From: a virus
Strand: one strand, 5' to 3'
Length of the DNA: 29,450 nucleotides
Virus record (IMG/VR): IMGVR_UViG_3300032050_000595
Location: 1-29,450 of that record
Under the pieces are notes generated by a model, which was given only the letters and a program-made list of their open reading frames with translations, did not search any database and was not told the origin of the DNA. The stretch's first letter is position 1; the number at the start of each line of letters is the position of its first letter. This document shows, in pieces, positions 7,848 to 14,538 of this stretch. The translations under genes were made by a program, and so were the position numbers.

Positions 7848-8156
7848 ATGACTGCGGTCGAATACACGGATACTAATAAAACAATAATCGCTCTAAATAA
7901 CGTATTCCTAGAAAATGTAACTACCTCTACGACTAAGGCTGGTGATACCTTTGCAAAGGGTAAATTAGTGCAAATGACGGGTACCGAGGAACGCCAATGG
8001 AGTGTTCTATTCAGTGCTTGGGATTATGTGCAAGAAGTAATAGAAATGGGCAATAACCCTAAAGAAAGATACCGAGTTCGTGGTTATCTCCGTAACCAGA
8101 AGTCGAAATCAGATGATAAATGGTATACTAACTTCGTAATCACTAATGTAAATTAG
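7848..8156 (+). CDS. Small OB-fold, single-stranded-DNA-binding-like protein
   Basis: This 102-residue protein starts at the ATG with a good ribosome binding site (TAGGAGATAAC). An in-frame upstream start at 7800 lacks one. The strand-rich pattern, the central segment KGKLVQMTGTEERQWSVLFSAW and the C-terminal strand pair RVRGYLRNQ...DDKWYTNFVITNVN resemble the OB-fold strands of small SSB-type proteins. There is no acidic tail. It is the first rightward gene, is closed off by its own strong terminator, and would be expressed separately and early. An SSB-like role in replication fits, but the family match is by eye only. Confidence 0.5.
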   Translation: MTAVEYTDTNKTIIALNNVFLENVTTSTTKAGDTFAKGKLVQMTGTEERQWSVLFSAWDYVQEVIEMGNNPKERYRVRGYLRNQKSKSDDKWYTNFVITNVN

Positions 8157-8162
8157 TACCTT

Positions 8163-8207
8163 GAGTGAGCAGGGCTGAGTGCGCTCAGTCCTGCTTACTC
8201 TTTTTTT
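8163..8207 (+). terminator. Strong rho-independent terminator after the SSB-like gene
   Basis: A stem of about 16 bp (GAGTGAGCAGGGCTGAG pairing with CTCAGTCCTGCTTACTC, including two G-T pairs) with the loop TGCG is followed directly by seven T (8201-8207). It separates the first rightward gene from the next block. Confidence 0.9.
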
Positions 8208-8226
8208 GATAGGCTTCCCTCAATAC

Positions 8227-8242
8227 TTTGGGAAGTATCGCG
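8227..8242 (+). promoter_or_regulatory. Shared 16-base intergenic motif, copy 1 (TTTGGGAAGTATCGCG)
   Basis: This motif lies between a terminator and the next start codon. It matches 14 of 16 bases of the copy at 11758-11773, which also follows a terminator. It overlaps an inverted repeat ATACTT-TGGG-AAGTAT (8223-8238). It may be part of a phage promoter or a regulator site. Confidence 0.45.
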
Positions 8243-8266
8243 TTCTAAACTATGAAAGGAAATATC

Positions 8267-8485
8267 ATGATGTTCTACAACGGGTTCAATCTACTCATCG
8301 ATATGGTCATCGTGTCACTCGCTGCCATCTACTTCAGAAAAATGGGTAGAGATGACTACACCTATGATGTTGAAAAAGAACTCTCATTTCATTACAATGA
8401 GGGTTGGGAAGCAGGTTATGAAACTGCTATCTACGACAAAGAAAGAAAGACAGTGTTCGGCCCATTACAAAAAGAAAGGATATAA
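8267..8485 (+). CDS. Small membrane-anchored protein
   Basis: This protein has 72 residues if started at the ATG at 8267, which is preceded by GAAAGGA at a good distance; an ATG at 8252 lies upstream of that site and is less likely. Residues 5-24 (NGFNLLIDMVIVSLAAIYFR) form one predicted membrane helix. An acidic, aromatic cytoplasmic segment follows (FHYNEGWEAGYETAIYDKER). It opens the second rightward block. I do not recognise a family, and the function is unknown. Confidence 0.6.
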   Translation: MMFYNGFNLLIDMVIVSLAAIYFRKMGRDDYTYDVEKELSFHYNEGWEAGYETAIYDKERKTVFGPLQKERI

Positions 8486-8487
8486 GT

Positions 8488-8682
8488 ATGTCTATGCGTG
8501 GCATACCAACATCTGCTTGTCCCCTGTGTGGTGACAAGTGGTTGTTAATCCCAGTACAGTTCGATGATGATACATATGAAGTTAGTGCGTGGGGCACTGA
8601 CGCCGTATGTTACTCTTGCGGTATTGCAGTTACCGCACCAACACCATTAGACCATCCAAACTATGAGGAGAATTGGATATGA
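8488..8682 (+). CDS. Small zinc-ribbon protein
   Basis: This 64-residue protein starts two bases after the previous stop, with AAAGGA upstream. Two CxxC pairs, CPLC (about residues 11-14) and CYSC (about 41-44), about 30 residues apart, form a probable zinc ribbon. The aromatic and acidic segment between them is compatible with a small beta sheet. The next gene's ATG overlaps its stop (ATGA). The function is unknown; a nucleic-acid or protein adaptor is typical of such folds. Confidence 0.65.
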   Translation: MSMRGIPTSACPLCGDKWLLIPVQFDDDTYEVSAWGTDAVCYSCGIAVTAPTPLDHPNYEENWI

Positions 8683-8828
8683 AACATAACTTCAGTCAAA
8701 TGTGGGTAAGCAACAATGGTACTCACAACATTATGTGTAGTTGCTTTGAAATCTTTACACATAAAAGAGTTGGTACTACAGTACGCATGTACACAGAACA
8801 CCTAGTAAAGGAGGTACAACATGCTTAA
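8679..8828 (+). CDS. 49-residue His/Cys-containing small protein
   Basis: The short frame begins MKHNFSQMWVSNNGTHNIMC and continues CSCFEIFTHKRVGTTVR. It is tied to its neighbours by an ATGA overlap with the preceding stop and an 8-base overlap with the next start. The His/Cys pattern (THNIMCSC...H) could bind a metal. The overlaps at both ends are the best evidence that it is real. The function is unknown. Confidence 0.55.
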   Translation: MKHNFSQMWVSNNGTHNIMCSCFEIFTHKRVGTTVRMYTEHLVKEVQHA

Positions 8829-9351
8829 TACAATAGAACCAATAGATAACGCTTCGCAAAATGACTACATTAAAATGGTTAGTCTTTACAATGATTTGGT
8901 TGAATCATACAATCATCAAGAAAAAGTAATAGAAAAGAAAGATGAAACCATATCAGATATTACCGATACATATCGAAGTAGACTAGAAAGTGAACAAGAA
9001 ATAGTCAGAAATATGCATGGGATAGTAAAAGAAATGCGAAATGAGTTATCAAGTCAATTCAGAAAAAAGAATATCCATACCATCAATTGGTTCAATGAAA
9101 TACTAAAAAAGTATTATAGTCTTGGTGGTTACATCGACCCAATCAGAGCGGATGAAATGTATTCCGCTAAGGCTATCATTACATTTGATGGTAACTATCG
9201 GCATCCCGACCGCAGCATAAATAGTATCAAGGCTGCAATCGTAGATGCTATTGAAAGTACCAGAGGTTTCTCAGATGTAGTAAGCATCCAACAAATATTA
9301 ATTGAGGATGTTTATGATGTCGAGGAATTATCAGATAGTAAAGAAGGATAA
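8821..9351 (+). CDS. Coiled-coil protein of unknown function
   Basis: This 176-residue protein has an excellent ribosome binding site (AAAGGAGGTACAAC before the ATG). Residues 25-85 are charged and heptad-like (YNHQEKVIEKKDETISDITD and onward), indicating a coiled coil. Residues 95-176 form a more compact domain with an acidic tail. It ends two bases before the amidoligase start, so the two are probably co-translated. It may act as a partner or scaffold for that enzyme, but that is inference from adjacency. Confidence 0.65.
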   Translation: MLNTIEPIDNASQNDYIKMVSLYNDLVESYNHQEKVIEKKDETISDITDTYRSRLESEQEIVRNMHGIVKEMRNELSSQFRKKNIHTINWFNEILKKYYSLGGYIDPIRADEMYSAKAIITFDGNYRHPDRSINSIKAAIVDAIESTRGFSDVVSIQQILIEDVYDVEELSDSKEG

Positions 9352-9353
9352 CA

Positions 9354-10463
9354 ATGACAGAACCAGAAATAGAAATCAGTTATTGCGATTGGTGTCCAAA
9401 TGAATTTGACCCAGTTGATGCTGAAGAAATGGGTAATGTATGTTCAGATTCATTATGTCGCGATTGCCAAGACAATGCTACATTTTGCTATGATTGCAAT
9501 ACTGTAACGCATTATGATGATATCTCTTCAATTTCATCTGGTGAAAGTGTCTGCAACCGATGCATCAGTAGATATTATAATTGGTGTCAAGGTTGTGAGG
9601 AATACTATCATAATAATGACGGATGTGAACAACATTACTATGGTGATGACAGAACCATTCACGACTACAGTTACCAACCAAGTCCTAAATGGTTTGTTAG
9701 AGAAATAGAAACCAATAGGATAGTCGTCACTAATAGACCAAATCTCATAACTGAAACTCCCTTTATGGGTTTTGAGTTAGAGATAGAATGTCCTGATGGT
9801 GACAGATATCAAGTCGCAGAAAAACTAATGAGTCAACACAAAGACTGGTTGTACTGTAAACATGATGGTTCGCTTGAGGATGGCTTTGAAATAGTAAGTC
9901 ATCCTCATACTTTAGCCGCCTTCAACCTACGCAGTTGGAGATGGATACAAGAACTAGCAGATGATGGTGCTAACTCTTGGGACTCAGGTACTTGTGGTTT
10001 GCATGTGCATATCAACAAGTCTGCGTTCAAGAACAATGGCCACATCTGGAGGTTCACTAACTTGGTTCTGTACAATCGGAATCAAGCCGCTCGTTTGGCT
10101 GGTCGCAATAGCCATCAATGGGCATCGTTCCACAAAGAATACAAAAGAGTTGGTAAGATACTCAAAGGTGATGAAAGTCCTGATAGATACACCGCTGTAA
10201 ATCTTACCAATTATCGCACTATCGAAGTACGCATGTTCCGTGGTTCCTTACATGAACCTAGAGTACGGGCTGCATTGGAGTTCGTGAACGCCAACTTCGA
10301 ATACACTAAAGATATAAACTCGCATGATGTACTTAAGAATGACGCCATGAGTTGGTGGACATTCACCAAGTGGGTTCAAGAAAATGAATCCACATATCCA
10401 CACCTAACAAAATATCTAAACAAAATAAAAGAAAGGTCAGACCGTGTGTCTACTATGCTTTAG
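9354..10463 (+). CDS. Putative amidoligase (glutamine-synthetase-like fold) with N-terminal zinc-ribbon region
   Basis: This 369-residue protein has two parts. Residues 1-95 hold about twelve cysteines, many in CxxC pairs (CDWC, CRDC, CYDC, CNRC, CQGC), indicating two or three zinc ribbons. Residues 138-310 show the amidoligase signature: GFELEIE (139-145), DGSLEDGFEIVS (171-182), CGLHVHIN (214-221) and an EVRMFRGSL motif near 295. Amidoligases join carboxyl and amino groups with ATP. Here the substrate is unknown and may be a peptide, a cell-wall component or a small molecule. The next gene, overlapping its end by 20 bases, is a glutamine amidotransferase, the partner expected if ammonia from glutamine is the amino donor. 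The family call is by motif; the substrate is not inferable. Confidence 0.8.
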   Translation: MTEPEIEISYCDWCPNEFDPVDAEEMGNVCSDSLCRDCQDNATFCYDCNTVTHYDDISSISSGESVCNRCISRYYNWCQGCEEYYHNNDGCEQHYYGDDRTIHDYSYQPSPKWFVREIETNRIVVTNRPNLITETPFMGFELEIECPDGDRYQVAEKLMSQHKDWLYCKHDGSLEDGFEIVSHPHTLAAFNLRSWRWIQELADDGANSWDSGTCGLHVHINKSAFKNNGHIWRFTNLVLYNRNQAARLAGRNSHQWASFHKEYKRVGKILKGDESPDRYTAVNLTNYRTIEVRMFRGSLHEPRVRAALEFVNANFEYTKDINSHDVLKNDAMSWWTFTKWVQENESTYPHLTKYLNKIKERSDRVSTML

Positions 10464-11262
10464 TCCTGCGGGCACAATGCCTCGCCGAGAGGACATTGAA
10501 ATGGCTTGCGCCAACAATTCAGATGGCTTTGGTTTTGCCATTCGTATTAACGACGGTATCATTACTAGTCGTGGACTCAATGCCAAAAAAGTAATCGACA
10601 AGTTCTTCGCCATTAGAGAAGCACATCCTGATAGCGACGCTATGTTCCACGCTAGATTAGCAACGCATGGCACAGTTACTAATGAGAACTGTCACCCATT
10701 CCGAGTAGCAGGCGACCCTCGCTTGGTGCTCGGTCATAACGGAATACTACCTATGCAAGTACCGATAGATAGTAATCGTTCCGACACTCGTATCTTCGCA
10801 GATGATATTCTACCTGCGATGGGTATCGAGATTCTAGATAGTTATGCTGACCGAACCTCGCTAGAGGACTGGCTTGGTAGTAACAAGTTAGTAATTATGT
10901 CTACGCATCCAGCGTTGAAAGATAATTACTATATTCTCAATGAACATCATGGAGTTTATGATGGTGGTGTATGGTACTCCAACTGTTCATATCGTCCTTA
11001 CATTTACAAACCAATATACAATTACAGTAGCAAATATATACTTGATTCGTCCAAGTATATAAATGATACTACATCATGGGGAAATCATTGGGATGATACA
11101 GGCTGTCAAACATGTGGTAATATACTAAACGAGCGTGACTTCTATGAAGGTTACTGCTTGGTATGTGAAACTTGCTTAGACTGCATGTCAACATTCGATG
11201 AGTGTTTATGCTACAGTATGTCTAAGTCAGAGAGAGCATATGAAACTAGTAAACATTGGTAA
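10444..11262 (+). CDS. Class II glutamine amidotransferase with C-terminal zinc-ribbon region
   Basis: This 272-residue protein begins MCLLCFSPAG, which would leave Cys2 as the N-terminal nucleophile of an Ntn hydrolase. It has the class II motifs NSDGFGFA (about 25-32), FHARLATHG, NCHPF and GHNG (the last near residue 98). These release ammonia from glutamine. The last 75 residues carry two or three cysteine pairs (CQTC, CLVC, CLDC, CLC), an added zinc module resembling that of the preceding amidoligase. It lacks the synthetase domains of asparagine synthetase and GlmS and the remaining domains of PurF, so it probably feeds the neighbouring amidoligase. A Tyr/Ser-rich linker lies near residues 180-205. 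Confidence 0.82.
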   Translation: MCLLCFSPAGTMPRREDIEMACANNSDGFGFAIRINDGIITSRGLNAKKVIDKFFAIREAHPDSDAMFHARLATHGTVTNENCHPFRVAGDPRLVLGHNGILPMQVPIDSNRSDTRIFADDILPAMGIEILDSYADRTSLEDWLGSNKLVIMSTHPALKDNYYILNEHHGVYDGGVWYSNCSYRPYIYKPIYNYSSKYILDSSKYINDTTSWGNHWDDTGCQTCGNILNERDFYEGYCLVCETCLDCMSTFDECLCYSMSKSERAYETSKHW

Positions 11263-11584
11263 TGTAACTGTAGATACTAAACTCAATGATACTATTGAGT
11301 TTAGAGATGCGCTGTGTAAATACACAGACCCAGAGATATTCTTTCCTGCAACAAGAAATAATAACAAGGATGAATGTCTTAATGAAAATAATAAAACTGC
11401 CATAGAAATATGTAAAAAATGTAATCACGAAATAGATTGTGCTGCGTATGCTATCATAAGACCAAACTTATATGGTATATGGGGCGGTCTAACTAACACA
11501 GACAGACAAAGGATAAGAAAAAAGTATGGCATCACAGGACTTACAGATACTTCTCTTAGTGACGATGATATCAATAGCAATTAA
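11240..11584 (+). CDS. WhiB-family iron-sulfur transcription regulator
   Basis: This protein has 114 residues from the ATG at 11240, which overlaps the amidotransferase gene by 23 bases and has a GAGAGAG ribosome binding site; an in-frame ATG at 11198 is less likely. WhiB hallmarks are present: Cys in DALC (about residue 26), DPEIFFPA, then CKKCNHEIDC (CxxCx5C) completing four cluster ligands, the GIWGG turn, and a basic C-terminal DRQRIRKKYG helix. WhiB proteins bind a 4Fe-4S cluster and modulate sigma factor activity; phage versions such as that of mycobacteriophage TM4 affect host WhiB functions. This is the strongest single marker of an actinobacterial host. Confidence 0.92.
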   Translation: MKLVNIGNVTVDTKLNDTIEFRDALCKYTDPEIFFPATRNNNKDECLNENNKTAIEICKKCNHEIDCAAYAIIRPNLYGIWGGLTNTDRQRIRKKYGITGLTDTSLSDDDINSN

Positions 11585-11687
11585 CATCTGGCTCTATCGA
11601 GTCAATGTGAAACTAACGCATGACAAAAAGATTTTACATGCGTTAAATGCTCGTCATCAAGAGTATCAAGAAGGTTGGTTCAGGTAA
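11565..11687 (+). CDS. Possible 40-residue small protein
   Basis: The frame begins MISIAINIWLYRVNVKLTHD and ends EGWFR just before a terminator. It overlaps the end of the WhiB gene by 20 bases. A hydrophobic N-terminal segment (about residues 2-11) precedes a charged helix. There is no strong ribosome binding site, so expression would rely on coupling to WhiB translation. It could be a chance frame. Confidence 0.35.
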   Translation: MISIAINIWLYRVNVKLTHDKKILHALNARHQEYQEGWFR

Positions 11688-11691
11688 AACC

Positions 11692-11739
11692 AAAGAGGAG
11701 ACTAGTGGACATAAAATCCACTAGTTTCCTCTTTTTTTT
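11692..11739 (+). terminator. Strong rho-independent terminator closing the second rightward block
   Basis: AAAGAGGA and ACTAGTGGA pair with TCCACTAGT and TCCTCTTT (about 17 bp with one mismatch), loop CATAAAA, followed by a T-run. The A-rich left arm means it may also work in the opposite direction. Confidence 0.9.
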
Positions 11740-11757
11740 AGTACAAATCTTTTACTC

Positions 11758-11773
11758 TTTGAGAACTATCGCG
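11758..11773 (+). promoter_or_regulatory. Shared 16-base intergenic motif, copy 2 (TTTGAGAACTATCGCG)
   Basis: This is the second copy of the motif at 8227-8242 (14 of 16 identical). It lies 18 bases after the terminator and upstream of the consensus promoter, with TATACT at 11779-11784 just after it. It is possibly part of an alternative phage-specific promoter or a regulator site. Confidence 0.45.
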
Positions 11774-11801
11774 TGTGGTATACTCTCGTCTACAAATTGC
11801 G

Positions 11802-11812
11802 ACACGCCGTGT
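11802..11812. promoter_or_regulatory. ACACG-C-CGTGT inverted repeat upstream of the promoter
   Basis: A perfect 5+1+5 inverted repeat ends 9 bases before the -35 hexamer of the next promoter, a position suited to an activator or repressor half-site pair. No other copy was seen. Confidence 0.3.
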
Positions 11813-11821
11813 GTGTTTGTG

Positions 11822-11851
11822 TTGACAAAAGAAAAACCCCTGTATTATAAT
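11822..11851 (+). promoter_or_regulatory. Consensus sigma70-type promoter for the replication block
   Basis: Perfect TTGACA (11822-11827) and perfect TATAAT (11846-11851) are separated by 18 bases. Transcription should start near 11857-11860, only about 15-18 bases before the preferred start codon at 11875. It follows the terminator at 11692-11739, so it starts a new transcription unit read by the host housekeeping polymerase. Confidence 0.88.
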
Positions 11852-11874
11852 TCCCTATGTGGAAGGGATTAAGG

Positions 11875-12063
11875 ATGATTAGTATTAACGGGTACGAGTT
11901 ACCCGCTCACGTATCATACAGTTCAATGACGACGTTCTTAGACTGTGGTCACCTATACTTTCTGACCCGTGTGGTGGGGCTTGAAGAGCCCCCTGCTTGG
12001 TGGTTTATTGGTGGCAGTGCCGTACACGAAGCGACGGAGGAATATGACAAACAATCTGTTTGA
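11875..12063 (+). CDS. Cas4/RecB-like PD-(D/E)XK nuclease, N-terminal part
   Basis: This frame has 62 residues from the ATG at 11875 (GGAAGG and AAGG upstream). An in-frame ATG at 11857 sits almost on the predicted transcription start and could be used leaderless. The sequence HVSYSSMTTFLDCGHLYFLT then GGSAVHEATEEYD is the N-terminal segment of RecB/Cas4-family nucleases: Cys24 is the lone first ligand of a 4Fe-4S cluster and His51 lies in the first nuclease motif. The frame stops at TGA just after EEYDKQSV, while the rest of the domain continues in the +1 frame in the next entry. Alone this segment cannot form the active site. It is either one half of a two-gene enzyme, the 0-frame product of a +1 frameshift, or broken. 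Confidence 0.75.
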   Translation: MISINGYELPAHVSYSSMTTFLDCGHLYFLTRVVGLEEPPAWWFIGGSAVHEATEEYDKQSV

Positions 12064-12640
12064 GAAATATTTCACTAAGTATTCGGAGGGAAAGTCTCCC
12101 GATGAAATCCGTGCTGGTGGTAGGTCTACCAAGGAGTATCCTAATAAAGAGGATGCTAGTTGGTGGTTAAAGCACGGACCAGAGATGGTAGACAGGTGGA
12201 TAGACTGGCGTTCTAATTCAGGGTGGAGTATCTGGCGAGCACCAGATGGTACACCAGCAATTGAGTTAGGACTTATGGTAGACATGGCTGATGTCCCAGT
12301 AAAGATGGGCATCGACCGCGTTATGGTTACTCCCGAAGGTGAGATAGTGGTACTGGACATAAAGTCTGGGGCAAGAACACCACAGTCTGACTTACAACTG
12401 GCGTTTTATGCAGCAGGATTGGACATAGCCTATGGCATTAGGCCTAAGTTCGGTACCTATTGGATGGCACGCACTGGCATAACTAGTAGTTTCATTGACC
12501 TTGATTTAATGCCAACACATAAAATAGTAGACATGGTTAAAATATTTGATGCGACACGCCGAGCAGGTTTGTTTACACCTAACTTTAAACATTGTACACT
12601 ATGTGCATTCACGCAAATATGCGAATGGAGGAAACCGTGA
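12044..12640 (+). CDS. Cas4/RecB-like PD-(D/E)XK nuclease, C-terminal part
   Basis: This protein has 198 residues from the ATG at 12044, in the +1 frame relative to the N-terminal part and overlapping it by 20 bases. GGAGG lies only three bases before this ATG. It carries the catalytic core: GIDRVMV (Asp91), VLDIKSG (Asp105, Lys107) and QLAFY (Gln118, Tyr122), plus a C-terminal CTLCAFTQIC (Cys184, 187, 193), the three remaining ligands of a Cas4/AddB-type iron-sulfur cluster whose first Cys lies in the other frame. Together the two halves make one normal-length enzyme of about 250 residues, an exonuclease probably used in phage recombination or replication. Its stop overlaps the next start (GTGA). 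Confidence 0.8.
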   Translation: MTNNLFEKYFTKYSEGKSPDEIRAGGRSTKEYPNKEDASWWLKHGPEMVDRWIDWRSNSGWSIWRAPDGTPAIELGLMVDMADVPVKMGIDRVMVTPEGEIVVLDIKSGARTPQSDLQLAFYAAGLDIAYGIRPKFGTYWMARTGITSSFIDLDLMPTHKIVDMVKIFDATRRAGLFTPNFKHCTLCAFTQICEWRKP

Positions 12641-13059
12641 CAGAAGCAAACTTCTCGTTCACAACAAAGATAGGCAGTGACTTGTTCACTGTACGTGGTG
12701 CCACTATAGATGAGTTCAAAGAGAACTTAGTCTCTAGTGTAGTAACAGAAATAGTTGACCACATCAAGGGACTACAAGAGTCCGTTGGCGGTACAGTCAG
12801 CATGCAATCAGCAGTAGATACGGCTTCTAAATATTTAGGAGCAGTGGCTACGGGAAAAGCACAACCATCTCCAGCACCAACAGTCAATTCAAAATCGGGG
12901 GGCCCAGTATGCAAACATGGCCCGATGACTGGCAGGAGTGGTAATGGGGCAAAGGGACCTTGGAAAGCATGGATGTGTCCATCTCCAAAGGGAACTGCAG
13001 ACCAATGCGAACCGCAGTGGGTACGCCGTGACACACCTGATTGGGCACTCATAAGTTGA
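12637..13059 (+). CDS. Zinc-ribbon replication-region protein of unknown function
   Basis: This protein has 140 residues from a GTG at 12637 with GGAGGAAACC upstream and a 4-base overlap (GTGA) with the nuclease stop. The N-terminal half begins TEANFSFTTKIGSDLFTVRG and includes a helix with low-complexity Ser/Pro/Ala sequence after it. The C-terminal 40 residues form a zinc-ribbon-like module, CKHGPM...GPWKAWMCPSP...CEPQW, of a kind attached to phage single-stranded-DNA-binding or replication proteins. Its place between nuclease and helicase supports a DNA-binding accessory role, but I cannot name it. Confidence 0.65.
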   Translation: MTEANFSFTTKIGSDLFTVRGATIDEFKENLVSSVVTEIVDHIKGLQESVGGTVSMQSAVDTASKYLGAVATGKAQPSPAPTVNSKSGGPVCKHGPMTGRSGNGAKGPWKAWMCPSPKGTADQCEPQWVRRDTPDWALIS

Positions 13060-13832
13060 GACGACTAGACCGTGCTGTGCGACGCTCTGAGGCAGGCGGG
13101 GAACCACTCCCGCCTGTCTTCAAAGCCTTAGAAGCAATGAAGATAGTGTTACGTAGGTCAGAAATCACAATGATTGCTGGACAACCAGGCGCAGGTAAAA
13201 GCACGCTAGCCTTAGCGTTGGCTCTGCGAATGCGCGTACCTACTCTTTACTTCTCGGCTGACACAGGTGCTCACACAATGGGTATGCGCTGTTTGTCTAT
13301 GCTGTCTAACAAGACACAAGAACAATCAGAGGTAGCCTTACAAAAAGAACCAGCATGGTCTAACAAAGTGTTGCAAGATACTCGCCACATCATGTGGTCG
13401 TTTGATTCTAGCCCAACACTTGAAGATATGGACACAGAGGTCAAAGCCTTTGAGGAACTATGGGGTGCTGCTCCAAGTCTCATTGTCGTAGACAATCTCA
13501 TTGACATATCCGATGGTGGTGGTGAAGAGTTTTCCCAAATGCGACAGACAATGAAAGAGTTAAAGTATCTAGCACGCATGACTAATGCTGCGGTCTTAGT
13601 GTTGCATCACACCAGTGAAGCGTACGATGGTAACCCATGTCCGCCTCGCTCAGCAATTCAAGGAAAGGTAAGTCAATTGCCAGGATTAATTTGTTCAGTG
13701 GCGCAGACTGCTACGGGCGATTTAGCAGTAGCACCATTGAAGAATCGGTATGGTAAGGCTGACCCATCGGGCAGCACTGCTACCTTCTTAGTATTTAATG
13801 GCGAGAGTATGCTGTTAGCAGACCGAATATGA
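13056..13832 (+). CDS. DnaB/RecA-like replicative helicase ATPase
   Basis: This 258-residue protein is a RecA-fold ATPase of the DnaB helicase group: Walker A GQPGAGKS (about 42-49), a Walker B-like strand SLIVVDN (about 141-147), and a later strand VLVLHHTSE followed by a Gln/Lys-rich sensor region (IQGKVSQLPG). It lacks the N-terminal DnaB domain, as many phage versions do. There is no ATG in the right place. TTG at 13056 overlaps the previous stop as TTGA and is preferred; TTG at 13041 is an alternative. The following nuclease gene starts four bases before its end. It probably unwinds the fork together with the split primase encoded next. Confidence 0.82.
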   Translation: MRRLDRAVRRSEAGGEPLPPVFKALEAMKIVLRRSEITMIAGQPGAGKSTLALALALRMRVPTLYFSADTGAHTMGMRCLSMLSNKTQEQSEVALQKEPAWSNKVLQDTRHIMWSFDSSPTLEDMDTEVKAFEELWGAAPSLIVVDNLIDISDGGGEEFSQMRQTMKELKYLARMTNAAVLVLHHTSEAYDGNPCPPRSAIQGKVSQLPGLICSVAQTATGDLAVAPLKNRYGKADPSGSTATFLVFNGESMLLADRI

Positions 13833-14170
13833 GTACACCACAGAAACGCAAAGGCTCCGAAGCCGAACGTCAAGTTGCAAAATACCTGATAAAACAGGGA
13901 TGGAAGCACGCTGAACGTAGAGTAGCAGGGGCTACCCTTGACAAGGGTGACATCTATGGCGTGCTGGGTTGTGTCGTTGAGGTGAAGAACCAAAAGCGTA
14001 CTGACCTAGCAGGCTGGGTAGAAGAACTTAAAGTCGAGATGAAGAATGCAAAAGTAGATATGGGTGTAGTAGTACACAAGCGACCACGTGTAACAGATGT
14101 GGGAGAATGGTATGCTACACTACCGATGTCAGTATTCGTAGAGTTGCTAAAGAAGGCAGGGTTTCAGTGA
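13829..14170 (+). CDS. Holliday-junction-resolvase-like PD-(D/E)XK nuclease
   Basis: This 113-residue protein has the archaeal-Hjc-like pattern: N-terminal KGSEAERQVAKYL (Glu11), then DKGDIYGVLGCVVEVKNQKR with Asp41, Glu51 and Lys53 as the PD-(D/E)XK triad, and a C-terminal helix DLAGWVEEL. The ATG overlaps the helicase stop by four bases (ATGA). Such proteins resolve branched DNA made during phage recombination and replication before packaging. The length is normal for the family. The next gene begins inside its stop (GTGA). Confidence 0.8.
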   Translation: MSTPQKRKGSEAERQVAKYLIKQGWKHAERRVAGATLDKGDIYGVLGCVVEVKNQKRTDLAGWVEELKVEMKNAKVDMGVVVHKRPRVTDVGEWYATLPMSVFVELLKKAGFQ

Positions 14171-14538
14171 AGCCATCCATCTCTAAAGTGCTAGAGCATT
14201 ACGGTGCTCGCTGTAACACTAGGGGTGGATGGCAGAAACTCAAGTGTCCATTCCATAATGACCGACACGCAAGTTCAGGTTACAATGAAGACAAAGGATA
14301 CTTTAAATGTTTTACTTGTGATGTAGCAGGTGACGCATACGATATCATTATGAAACAGGAAGGGGTAGGATTCGTAGATGCCAAGCGTAGAGCAGAAGAA
14401 ATCACTGGAACGAGCAGTGGTTCACTATCAACAGTTTCTAAGCGAAGCGGATTCATACCTAACCGCCAGGGGAATACCTCGAACGATGGCGGAAAGTTTT
14501 CGTTTAGGGGTAGTGAAGGAGCCGTTAACAGGTCATGA
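14167..14538 (+). CDS. DnaG-type primase, N-terminal zinc-finger part
   Basis: This protein has 123 residues from a GTG at 14167 overlapping the preceding stop (GTGA). The CHC2-type zinc finger is clear: CPFH (Cys27, His30) and CFTC (Cys48, Cys51), followed by the usual GDAYDIIMKQEG and AKRRAEEITG helix. From about residue 85 onward the sequence becomes low-complexity (STVSKRSGFIPNRQGNTSND) while the TOPRIM partner is already being read in the +1 frame (14378-14989), so the last 40 or so codons may simply be run-on. Zinc finger and TOPRIM parts normally act together to make RNA primers. Confidence 0.8.
   Translation: MKPSISKVLEHYGARCNTRGGWQKLKCPFHNDRHASSGYNEDKGYFKCFTCDVAGDAYDIIMKQEGVGFVDAKRRAEEITGTSSGSLSTVSKRSGFIPNRQGNTSNDGGKFSFRGSEGAVNRS

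Noticed and set aside
11759-11784. TTGAGA and TATACT as a second promoter
   Set aside because: The spacing is 14 bases, too short for a normal sigma70 promoter; it is kept only as context for the shared motif.
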